A stretch of 5,486 nt of DNA, from contig JAJZTV010000149.1 in the NCBI GenBank assembly GCA_021847385.1, positions 1 through 5,486 on the forward strand, written 5' to 3'. Each line of letters begins with the position of its first letter. Position 1 is the stretch's first letter. Under the pieces are notes generated by a model that saw nothing but the letters and a program-made list of their open reading frames with translations, was not told the origin of the DNA and searched no databases. Below, piece after piece: positions 1 to 5,401 of this stretch. The position numbers were made by a program, and so were the translations under genes. This DNA is from Pseudomonadota bacterium (GTDB lineage: Bacteria; Pseudomonadota; Gammaproteobacteria; Burkholderiales; Thiobacillaceae).

Positions 1-746
1 AGAAGCTCGTGCAATACATGCTGGAAAACCTGGGGATCGAGGTCGAGTTGGCCAACAACGGCAAGGAGGCCTACGCGAAGCTTCAAAGCGGCCGGATCGA
101 TCTCGTTTTGATGGACTGCCAAATGCCGGAATGGGATGGCATGACCGCAACCCGAGCGATCCGGACCTGGGAAACGGAACAGAATCGCCACCAGGTGCCG
201 ATCATCGCACTCACCGCCAACGCGATGGAAGGCTTCGAGCAGGCCTGCCGTGCCGCCGGCATGAGCGACTATGTCACCAAGCCCATCCTGGACAGCGCAC
301 TCGCCAACATCATCACGCGCTGGCTGCCGGACAAGGTCGACGAGATCGATGAGGCCCAGTCGGACAATACCGAAACGGCGGACGGCAGCGAACTGCTGTT
401 CGATCTGGCGAAACTGCGGCGCACCTGCCAAGACCAGACCGACAAGATTCGCGAAATGCTGACGGTCTTCGTCGACAGTACCGCCACTTCGGTGGAAATC
501 CTGCAACTGGCCCTGATCGGACGCGACCCCAGCCGATTCACACGCGAAGCCCACCAGCTCAAAGGCGCCGCCGCCTTCACCGGCGCCCATGAATTGCTGC
601 CGCTGGCTGTGCAATTGGAGGATCTGGCCAAGCACGCGGACTGGGACACGGCCGCTAACCGGCTCAAGGAATTGGAACAAGCCTTCGAGCGCATAAAACG
701 GCAGATCGAGCAAATCGAAGCGGGTTCTTTGCAACACTCGGCCTAA
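1..746 (+). CDS. Hybrid sensor histidine kinase, C-terminal REC-Hpt part (5' truncated)
   Basis: This is the 3' end of a two-component phosphorelay protein. The frame is already open at the window edge (first full codon at base 3), so the GTG at 9 is an internal codon and the true start lies outside. Counting residues from base 9, a CheY-like receiver domain spans about 1-105. It has the phospho-acceptor Asp36 in LVLMDCQMPEWDG, the switch Thr69 in ALTAN and the conserved Lys91 in YVTKP. An acidic linker follows, then an Hpt domain (about 130-235) with phosphorylatable His182 in AHQLKGAAAFTGA. The order REC then Hpt at a C-terminus is typical of BarA-like tripartite kinases, which pass phosphate His-Asp-His to a separate response regulator. 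The sensor and kinase domains would be upstream, so signal and target are unknown. A stand-alone REC-Hpt protein is possible, but the start of the receiver domain itself is missing here. Confidence 0.93.
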   Translation, partial: KLVQYMLENLGIEVELANNGKEAYAKLQSGRIDLVLMDCQMPEWDGMTATRAIRTWETEQNRHQVPIIALTANAMEGFEQACRAAGMSDYVTKPILDSALANIITRWLPDKVDEIDEAQSDNTETADGSELLFDLAKLRRTCQDQTDKIREMLTVFVDSTATSVEILQLALIGRDPSRFTREAHQLKGAAAFTGAHELLPLAVQLEDLAKHADWDTAANRLKELEQAFERIKRQIEQIEAGSLQHSA

Positions 747-761
747 ATTCGGGCGCAAAAC

Positions 762-797
762 CTGGCCGACGGGCGACCTGCGGTCGAAATCGGCCGG
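762..797. repeat. Nested inverted repeat between kinase gene and serS
   Basis: An 8-bp stem with one G-T pair (ctggccga, 762-769, with tcggccgg, 790-797) encloses a second stem cgacc/ggtcg (774-778 with 782-786, 3-nt loop). As RNA from the kinase gene it would fold stably about 15 nt past the stop codon. No T-run follows, so it is not a standard intrinsic terminator. It could protect or punctuate the 3' end of the upstream transcript. It abuts the GC-rich palindrome and overlaps the proposed serS -35 box. Confidence 0.4.
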
Positions 798-812
798 CCG
801 GCCGGTTAAAAT
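784..812 (+). promoter_or_regulatory. Putative sigma-70 promoter of serS
   Basis: A -10-like TAAAAT (807-812, 5 of 6 consensus) lies 17 bp after a -35-like tcgaaa (784-789, 4 of 6). Transcription would start near 819, giving a leader of about 30 nt before the serS ATG at 850. The spacer contains the perfect 14-bp palindrome cggccggccggccg (791-804). I see no strong Shine-Dalgarno before serS; only a weak agaa at 837-840. This is a pattern match only. Confidence 0.4.
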
Positions 813-849
813 CGAGTCCTCGCTTCACCATTTTCCAGAACTGCGTTTC

Positions 850-2121
850 ATGCTCGACATACAACTCTTCCGCAAAGACCTCGCTGCCGTGGCCCAGCGC
901 CTGGCTACCCGCAATTTCCAGTTGGATACCGCTCGCTTCGAAGCCTTGGAGGCCGAACGCAAGGACATCCAAACCCGCACGCAAGAACTGCAAGCCAAAC
1001 GCAACGCCCTGTCCAAGCAGATCGGGGCAGCGAAAGGCAAGGGCGAGGATGTCTCCGCCCTGATGGCCGAGGTCGGCGGCCTGGGCGATACGCTCAAGGC
1101 CATGGAAGAGCGGCTCGACGGCATTCAAGGCGAACTCAACGACTTGCTGGCCGCCATTCCCAACCTGCCGCAAGCCGACGTGCCGCTGGGGGCCGATGCC
1201 GAGGCCAACAAGGAAGTGCGCCGGGTCGGCACGCCGCGCCAATTCGACTTTACGCCCAAAGATCATGTCGATCTGGGCGAGGGCCTGGAACTGCTCGATC
1301 TCGCCACCGCAGCCAAGATCGCCAGCAGCCGCTTCGCCTTGATGCGCGGTCCGCTGGCCCGCCTGCATCGGGCCTTGGCGCAATTCATGCTCGACACCCA
1401 CATTCAAGAGCACGGCTACGAAGAGGTCTACGTGCCCTATCTGGTCAATGCCGACTCGCTGCGCGGCACCGGCCAACTGCCGAAATTCGAGGAAGACCTG
1501 TTCAAGCTCGACAATGGCCTGTATTTGATCCCGACCGCCGAGGTGCCGGTGACCAATATCGTGCGCGACGAGATCATCCCGGCCGAAAACCTGCCGATCA
1601 AACTGGTCTGCCACACGCCCTGCTTCCGCTCCGAAGCCGGCTCCTATGGCCGCGACACCCGCGGCATGATCCGCCAGCACCAATTCGACAAGGTCGAGTT
1701 GGTGCAACTGGCACGGCCGGAAGAATCCAACGCCGCGCTGGAAGAACTGACTGGCCACGCCGAGATCATCCTGCAGAAACTCGGCCTGCCCTATCGGGTG
1801 ATGCTGCTGTGCACCGGCGACATGGGTTTTGCGTCGAGCAAGACCTACGACCTGGAGGTCTGGCTACCGGCACAGAACACCTACCGCGAGATCTCTTCCT
1901 GCTCGAACTTCGAGTCCTTCCAGGCCCGCCGCATGCAGGCCCGGTTCCGCGCCGACAAGGGCAAGCCCGAGCTGCTGCATACCGTCAACGGTTCCGGCCT
2001 CGCCGTCGGCCGCACCCTGGTTGCGATACTGGAGAATTACCAGAACGCCGACGGCAGCGTGACCATCCCCGAGGCGCTGCGCCCGTATATGGGCGGCATG
2101 GAACGACTCGCTGCGGAGTAA
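850..2121 (+). CDS. serS: Seryl-tRNA synthetase
   Basis: This cytoplasmic class II aminoacyl-tRNA synthetase activates serine with ATP and charges all tRNA-Ser species; the family also charges tRNA-Sec. It has 423 residues, close to the roughly 430 of the E. coli enzyme, and appears intact. Residues about 1-100 form the N-terminal tRNA-binding arm, a long antiparallel coiled coil rich in Glu, Lys, Gln and Ala, which contacts the long variable arm of tRNA-Ser. The catalytic domain follows. It has the serine-binding TAEVPVTN (229-236), motif 2 with Arg260 and Glu262 in CFRSEAGSYGRDTRG, the family signature EISSCSNFESFQARR (347-361), and motif 3 with Arg388 in GSGLAVGRT. The ATG at 850 gives the canonical MLDIQLFRKD start. 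The gene converges with mltF, 3 bp away. A cognate tRNA-Ser(CGA) lies about 3.3 kb downstream in the same window. Confidence 0.98.
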   Translation: MLDIQLFRKDLAAVAQRLATRNFQLDTARFEALEAERKDIQTRTQELQAKRNALSKQIGAAKGKGEDVSALMAEVGGLGDTLKAMEERLDGIQGELNDLLAAIPNLPQADVPLGADAEANKEVRRVGTPRQFDFTPKDHVDLGEGLELLDLATAAKIASSRFALMRGPLARLHRALAQFMLDTHIQEHGYEEVYVPYLVNADSLRGTGQLPKFEEDLFKLDNGLYLIPTAEVPVTNIVRDEIIPAENLPIKLVCHTPCFRSEAGSYGRDTRGMIRQHQFDKVELVQLARPEESNAALEELTGHAEIILQKLGLPYRVMLLCTGDMGFASSKTYDLEVWLPAQNTYREISSCSNFESFQARRMQARFRADKGKPELLHTVNGSGLAVGRTLVAILENYQNADGSVTIPEALRPYMGGMERLAAE

Positions 2122-2124
2122 GCG

Positions 2125-3513
2125 CTAGTTGAGGGCGAGCCGCGTCTTATAGGCCGGCTCGTACTTCACCAGGATGTCGTAATAGATACGCACGTTCTCG
2201 ACCAGGGTTCGCGCCTCGCCACCCCGCGCATAGCCGAAACGCAGCTGCTCTTGATAGGCCGGCTGTGCCAGCAAGGGCAATATGTCCTTCACGTCCTTCC
2301 AGGCATCCGGATTCTTGCCCAGCGTTTGCGCCAGACGGCGCGCATCCTCCAGATGGGCAGACCCGATGTTATAGGCCGCCAGCGCCAACCAAGTGCGATC
2401 GGGCTCGGCGATTCGATCCGGCAACGACTCTTTCAGCATCACCACATAACGCGCGCCGGCCAGGATGCTTTCCAAAGGATCCAAACGATTCTTCACGCCG
2501 AGGCGGTCGGCCGTCTCGCCCGTCAGCATCATCATGCCGCGCACGCCGGTCGGCGAGGTCGCACTCGGGTTCCATTGCGACTCCTGATAGGCCAGGGCGG
2601 CAAGGAAACGCCAATCGAGTCCGCTGGCGATCTCGGCCTGATAGAACGGACGCTTATATTTGCTCAGTAGACTGGTTCGCCGTTCCAATACGCCGCGCAC
2701 ATCGGCCTCGGCCAAACGCTCGATATGGCCGAAATAGCGTTCCTGCAATTGCTTGAGTTCGCCGCTTTTTTTGGCCGCGCCGAAAAAGCGGTCGAGCCTT
2801 TCCATAAAACTCTGCTGCGTCTGCTTGGGCATGACCCAGACGATCTGGCGCGGCTTGCCCAGATCCATGGCCACCTCGATATCGGGATAAAAATGCCGGG
2901 CGATGCTGTACACGGTCGAGTCGGCCACCGTGCAATCCGACAAGCCGCTTTGCACGCGTTCCAGCAAATCCTCCTCGCCGGTCGTTTCGATCTCCGACCA
3001 TTTCAGGCTCGGATGCCGCAGTTTCACCCACCACAAGGCATCGATATGGCTACTACCGGCCACCACTTCGATCCGCTTGCCCACCAAATCCTTGATCTTT
3101 TCCGGCGCATCCTTGCCGGACCGGCAAATCACCTGCTCCTTGACCTCGGCATAGGCCGGCCCCAGCGCAAAGCGAAGGTCACGGGCCTGCGTCGCGGACA
3201 AGCCCGCGGCGGCAAGATGTACGCTCCCTTCGTCGACACGGCGAAATAACTCATCGAGATTGGGCACCACTTCGAAGCGAACCTTCCAGCCATTCTCTTC
3301 AGCGAAGCGGGTCACCAAATCGTATTCGAAACCGGCCGGTGCGCCGGCGGGGTTGATGTAGTAAGTACCCGGACTGGTACGCGTCGCCACCACCAAGGTG
3401 CCGGCCTGTTCAGGCGGCGCGAGCGGCGCGGGGCCGCAGCTCGCCAGCAGCCATGCAAGCGACAACAGGCCAAGCACGCGCAAGAAGAGAAATAAACGGC
3501 TTTTCTGGCTCAC
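2125..3513 (-). CDS. mltF: Membrane-bound lytic murein transglycosylase F, lipoprotein form
   Basis: MltF-type enzymes cleave the MurNAc-GlcNAc bond of peptidoglycan, forming 1,6-anhydro-MurNAc, at the outer membrane. From the GTG at 3513 the protein has 462 residues. It begins with a lipoprotein signal: basic SQKSR, a hydrophobic stretch, then lipobox LASC with Cys26. Gly follows the Cys, and there is no Asp retention signal, which fits outer-membrane sorting. A substrate-binding-protein-like domain (SBP_bac_3) spans about 36-262. A transglycosylase (SLT) domain follows at about 290-410, with catalytic Glu311 in AYQESQWNPSATSPTGVRGMMML and later AAYNIGSAH. The C-terminus ends soon after, without the long tail I recall in E. 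coli MltF. Start choice: the frame stays open to 3768, but that extension overlaps the upstream gene and precedes the signal peptide. GTG 3525 (466 aa) is the alternative; GTG 3513 has a weak GAG seven bases upstream. Confidence 0.92.
   Translation of the reverse strand: MSQKSRLFLFLRVLGLLSLAWLLASCGPAPLAPPEQAGTLVVATRTSPGTYYINPAGAPAGFEYDLVTRFAEENGWKVRFEVVPNLDELFRRVDEGSVHLAAAGLSATQARDLRFALGPAYAEVKEQVICRSGKDAPEKIKDLVGKRIEVVAGSSHIDALWWVKLRHPSLKWSEIETTGEEDLLERVQSGLSDCTVADSTVYSIARHFYPDIEVAMDLGKPRQIVWVMPKQTQQSFMERLDRFFGAAKKSGELKQLQERYFGHIERLAEADVRGVLERRTSLLSKYKRPFYQAEIASGLDWRFLAALAYQESQWNPSATSPTGVRGMMMLTGETADRLGVKNRLDPLESILAGARYVVMLKESLPDRIAEPDRTWLALAAYNIGSAHLEDARRLAQTLGKNPDAWKDVKDILPLLAQPAYQEQLRFGYARGGEARTLVENVRIYYDILVKYEPAYKTRLALN
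2136..2161. repeat. Inverted repeat at the convergent serS/mltF junction
   Basis: A perfect 7-bp stem, cgagccg (2136-2142) with cggctcg (2155-2161), is separated by a 12-nt loop. It lies within the last codons of mltF and starts 15 bp past the serS stop. It would form in transcripts from either side. No T-run follows on either strand, so if it acts in termination it is not a textbook intrinsic terminator. It may be a chance product of the coding sequence. Confidence 0.3.
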
Positions 3514-3556
3514 TCCAGGGCTCACGACAGCAGGGCGTTTACTTTGAATCAAATCG

Positions 3557-3570
3557 GCAGCAATAGCTGC
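3557..3570 (-). other. Small hairpin in the putative mltF leader
   Basis: gcagc (3557-3561) and gctgc (3566-3570) form a 5-bp stem with a 4-nt loop. If transcription starts near 3579, this hairpin lies about 10-23 nt into the mltF leader. It is too short, and lacks a T-run, for a confident terminator. Confidence 0.25.
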
Positions 3571-3585
3571 GCCGGGTAAAGCTGA

Positions 3586-3591
3586 ATTATA
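3586..3591 (-). promoter_or_regulatory. Perfect -10 box (TATAAT) upstream of mltF
   Basis: On the minus strand this reads TATAAT, a full consensus -10 box. It lies in the roughly 110-bp gap between the stop of the unknown exported gene (3624) and the mltF GTG starts (3525 or 3513). Transcription would begin near 3579, giving a leader of about 55-65 nt. The -35 region is poor (aaatcg at 17-bp spacing), so the promoter may be weak or need an activator. It would let mltF be expressed apart from the two upstream genes. Confidence 0.42.
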
Positions 3592-3623
3592 GGCGGAACG
3601 CAGGCCCCCGATTTTGCCTTGAT

Positions 3624-4238
3624 TTATTGCGGTTTGAGATAGATCCCCGGCTTCATTGGCAGACTGGCGAAACACGCTTGGTATAGCGGCGTGGCCCGCA
3701 GCTTGGGTCCAACGTCGATCGACTCCAATTGCAACTCGATCTTCTTGCCCTCTAACTGGCCTTCGCAAGATTCGTAAAAAATATCGCCCGAGGCATCGAA
3801 TTGACGGAAAACATGCAACTGTCCGGGGTAACTATGCAAGTTGATAAAGGTACGGGTCGGTAATTTCAGCTCCCACGGCAACATGATCGCCGCATAATCG
3901 CGCACCACCCGGCCGGCTTCATCATAGATATTGACCTCGACCTCATAGACGGCCTCGGGCGAATCCGGGGCACGGCGCACATGGCTGATCAAACGCCCGC
4001 TGGCTTGATCGTAATAATAAAAATCCTGAAAGAAGAAACCCTTCGCCGCCTCACCGGGGAAAGGCTGCGCTTCGCTCTTTTCGAGCCGGACCGGCCTGGC
4101 TGTGGTCAGCCTTTCATGCAAAGCGATCAACTCGTCGCGAAAATTCGTCCAAGTCTTATCCGCCTGCGCCCCTTGAGCCCAAAACAGGCATGAAACGGCC
4201 AGCAGCCTTAGCCAGTTAGCGATTCGACGTACCCGCAT
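3624..4238 (-). CDS. Exported protein of unknown family
   Basis: I do not recognise this 204-residue protein. It starts with a clear Sec signal: basic MRVRR, hydrophobic LLAVSCLFW, and a likely cleavage site AQA/DK after residue 26. The mature part of about 178 residues has no transmembrane helix and alternates aromatic and charged residues as beta-rich proteins do, for example FFFQDFYYYD (68-77) and EVEVNIYDEAGRVVRDY (99-115). The mature protein has exactly two cysteines, Cys158 and Cys189, which could form a disulfide in the periplasm. The start is ATG 4238, because gaggaagg ends 4 nt upstream of it; a TTG six codons earlier lies beyond this site. The start is 25 bp after the TPR gene stop, so the two are probably co-transcribed, and mltF follows. 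A role in the envelope is inferred from export and neighbours only. Confidence 0.82.
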   Translation of the reverse strand: MRVRRIANWLRLLAVSCLFWAQGAQADKTWTNFRDELIALHERLTTARPVRLEKSEAQPFPGEAAKGFFFQDFYYYDQASGRLISHVRRAPDSPEAVYEVEVNIYDEAGRVVRDYAAIMLPWELKLPTRTFINLHSYPGQLHVFRQFDASGDIFYESCEGQLEGKKIELQLESIDVGPKLRATPLYQACFASLPMKPGIYLKPQ

Positions 4239-4242
4239 CTGC

Positions 4243-4250
4243 CCTTCCTC
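4243..4250 (-). promoter_or_regulatory. Ribosome binding site of the unknown exported gene
   Basis: The minus strand reads GAGGAAGG ending 4 nt before ATG 4238, with its GAGG core 8 nt away. It lies in the 25-bp gap after the TPR gene stop. It is the strongest Shine-Dalgarno placed next to a start codon in the window, and it fixes the ATG rather than the upstream TTG (4256) as the start. Confidence 0.75.
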
Positions 4251-4263
4251 TCGCAATCAGGAT

Positions 4264-5061
4264 TTATTTGACTTCCAAGCGTTCGGACCAATTGCCCTCG
4301 GGCAGGAACTCCGCCTGCCGGCGCAGGGCCTTGGCCTGCGCCACATCCCCCATCGCCTCGACGATCAAGGCCTTCATCAGCAACGACCCCCGATGCCCGG
4401 CATCGAGCGCCAACCCCGCCTCGACCGCCGCCAAGGCCCGGGGATTATCGCCCATCATGAAATGGGCCATCGCCAGATTGTGATAAGCCTTCTGATAGCT
4501 CGGGTCCAAACGAATGCACGTACTGAAATGATATGCGGCACGTCGCACCTCTCCGCGCCTGGCCAACACCACACCCAGATCGTCATGCGCCTCGGCATTG
4601 GCCGGGTCCAGCTCCACGGCCCGCTTGAGATCCCGCTCCGCAGCCTCGAACTTGCCCAGCCAGATATAACGCACACCGCGCTTGGTATAGGCAGCCGAGC
4701 TATCGGGCCGCCGCCGGATGAATTCATCCAGATCGGCAATGCCCTCTTCGATTCGACCGGCACGCCCAAGCGCCAGGCCGCGCTGGTAAAAGGCCTCATC
4801 GAGCCGGGGCTCGAGCTGGAGCGCACGGTTGAAATCGGCAATGGCGCGATCGAAGTCCTGTTGCGCGAAGTAGAGCACACCCCGTTGGAGATAAAGACGC
4901 GGATCCTGGGGCCGCTGGCGAAGCAAACGATCGTATTGCCCGATCTCGGCCTGGGCCTGATCGCGCGTCGTTATCGGCAAGCCCGCCGCCAACACGGGAA
5001 AAGCCAGCGATGCGCCAAGTAAAAACACGGCCGCATGACGCCAAACAAGGACACCTTTCAT
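4264..5061 (-). CDS. Periplasmic tetratricopeptide-repeat (TPR) protein
   Basis: This 265-residue exported TPR protein probably acts as a protein-binding scaffold. The signal peptide covers residues 1-25 or 1-26 (MKGVLVWRHA, a hydrophobic core, then FPVLA/AG). There is no lipobox Cys, so the mature protein should be soluble in the periplasm. Six consecutive 34-residue units follow at about 52-85, 86-119, 120-153, 154-187, 188-221 and 222-255, mostly ending in Pro or Asp-Pro (LEP, RRP, LDP, LDP); the last two are more degenerate. Almost the whole mature protein is TPR, with no enzymatic domain. The start is ATG 5061, with ggag nine bases upstream; the frame is open further, but those residues precede the signal peptide. 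Its place before an exported protein and mltF recalls NlpI, a TPR protein that scaffolds peptidoglycan hydrolases in E. coli. That is analogy only. I see no clear promoter for it. Confidence 0.88.
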   Translation of the reverse strand: MKGVLVWRHAAVFLLGASLAFPVLAAGLPITTRDQAQAEIGQYDRLLRQRPQDPRLYLQRGVLYFAQQDFDRAIADFNRALQLEPRLDEAFYQRGLALGRAGRIEEGIADLDEFIRRRPDSSAAYTKRGVRYIWLGKFEAAERDLKRAVELDPANAEAHDDLGVVLARRGEVRRAAYHFSTCIRLDPSYQKAYHNLAMAHFMMGDNPRALAAVEAGLALDAGHRGSLLMKALIVEAMGDVAQAKALRRQAEFLPEGNWSERLEVK

Positions 5062-5083
5062 GGAATGCGGCTCCGCAGATCGG

Positions 5084-5090
5084 CTCCTCC
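5084..5090 (-). promoter_or_regulatory. Strong Shine-Dalgarno-like GGAGGAG with no nearby start codon
   Basis: The minus strand reads GGAGGAG, ending 22 nt before the TPR gene ATG at 5061. That is too far to serve it directly, and no ATG, GTG or TTG follows at normal spacing. The weaker ggag at 5071-5074 is correctly placed for the ATG. The upstream copy may be a standby ribosome site or chance. Confidence 0.3.
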
Positions 5091-5154
5091 AAATACCGCA
5101 AAAACCAGGCACCGCCTCACGCCTACCCCGTATCCCTTCGGAGTTCGGCCGGAC

Positions 5155-5179
5155 GCGGCTTGAACAAGCCGCCTGCGGC
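5155..5179. repeat. Overlapping inverted repeats spanning the -35 region of the tRNA-Ser promoter
   Basis: gcggctt (5155-5161) and aagccgc (5166-5172) form a perfect 7-bp inverted repeat with a 4-bp centre that covers the -35 hexamer. The right-hand gccgc (5168-5172) also pairs with a second gcggc (5175-5179). The middle arm is thus shared by two alternative pairings. The symmetry could be an operator half-site array for a dimeric regulator or a DNA structural element; the window shows no regulator for it. Confidence 0.45.
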
Positions 5180-5188
5180 CACTATACT
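5160..5188 (+). promoter_or_regulatory. Strong stable-RNA-type promoter upstream of the ncRNA/tRNA-Ser unit
   Basis: TTGAAC (5160-5165, first four bases consensus) and TATACT (5183-5188, 5 of 6) are separated by exactly 17 bp. The bases after the -10, gccgg, form a GC-rich discriminator of the kind found at rRNA and tRNA promoters under stringent (ppGpp) control. Transcription should begin near 5194-5196. It is the best-matching sigma-70 promoter in the window and points at the tRNA-Ser about 206 bp downstream. It is divergent from the TPR gene. Confidence 0.72.
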
Positions 5189-5194
5189 GCCGGA

Positions 5195-5400
5195 CTTTTC
5201 GTGCTCGGGCTAGGCCAGGTGCGAAACCAGCCATCTAGAAAGCTGGCTCAGTGGGGAAACAGCTTGTGAGGCGAAACCGAACGAGCTGTTGCAGTGAAGG
5301 CTCTCGTGCCCTTTAGGGTGGACCTGCAAAGCAGGTTAAGCGCGCGGCCGAAACCAAAGCGCCGGCATCGGCGTGGCTGGTATAGCTGTGATAGGTCATC
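5195..5400 (+). ncRNA. Candidate structured RNA / long leader of tRNA-Ser, family unknown
   Basis: About 200 nt lie between a strong promoter and a tRNA with no terminator, so they should be transcribed as the tRNA 5' leader. There is no ATG and no credible reading frame. Visible pairings are: aacagcttgt/acgagctgtt (5258-5267 with 5281-5290, 10 bp with one G-U, 13-nt loop); acctgc/gcaggt (5322-5327 with 5331-5336); ccc/ggg around ttta (5309-5318); cgccg/cggcg with loop gcat (5360-5373); ccagc/gctgg (5227-5231 with 5242-5246). Long-range closing pairs are possible: ggcta with tagct (5208-5212 with 5383-5387) and ccagcc with ggctgg (5227-5232 with 5375-5380). GAAAC occurs four times (5223, 5256, 5273, 5350). 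I find no hallmark of RNase P RNA, tmRNA, 4.5S, 6S or a riboswitch known to me. RNase P cleavage at 5401/5402 would release it. Boundaries are approximate. It could be a plain spacer with chance structure. Confidence 0.45.
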
Positions 5401-5401
5401 T

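Noticed and set aside
664..1758. A 364-codon open frame on the minus strand opposite serS and the end of the kinase gene
   Set aside because: It lies antisense to clearly coding sequence. Its composition (many Gly, Ala, Leu, Gln, with no domain) is what G/C third-position bias in serS produces, and it has no ribosome binding site of note.
3526..3768. N-terminal extension of mltF up to 3768
   Set aside because: It overlaps the end of the upstream gene, shows no protein character, and would bury the lipoprotein signal peptide in the middle of the protein.
5181..5186. TATAGT on the minus strand as -10 box for the TPR gene
   Set aside because: It is the complement of part of the strong plus-strand -10 region and has no -35 at suitable distance on the minus strand.
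5201..5269. 22-codon frame starting at GTG 5201 in the tRNA leader
   Set aside because: No Shine-Dalgarno, a start only about 6 nt from the predicted transcription start, and overlap with the structured part. A leader peptide cannot be excluded, but nothing supports it.
5315..5327. T-box-like sequence agggtggacctgc in the candidate RNA
   Set aside because: It resembles the T-box antiterminator core, but T-boxes precede synthetase or amino-acid genes. Here the gene downstream is a tRNA. There is no terminator/antiterminator pair, and the bases are better explained by the local acctgc/gcaggt hairpin.
5195..5400. Group I intron, hammerhead ribozyme or permuted tmRNA as identity of the leader
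   Set aside because: The cGAAAc motifs recall the hammerhead and group I cores, but there is no CUGANGA element and no recognisable P7 guanosine-binding strand. No tmRNA tRNA-like half or tag frame is visible either.
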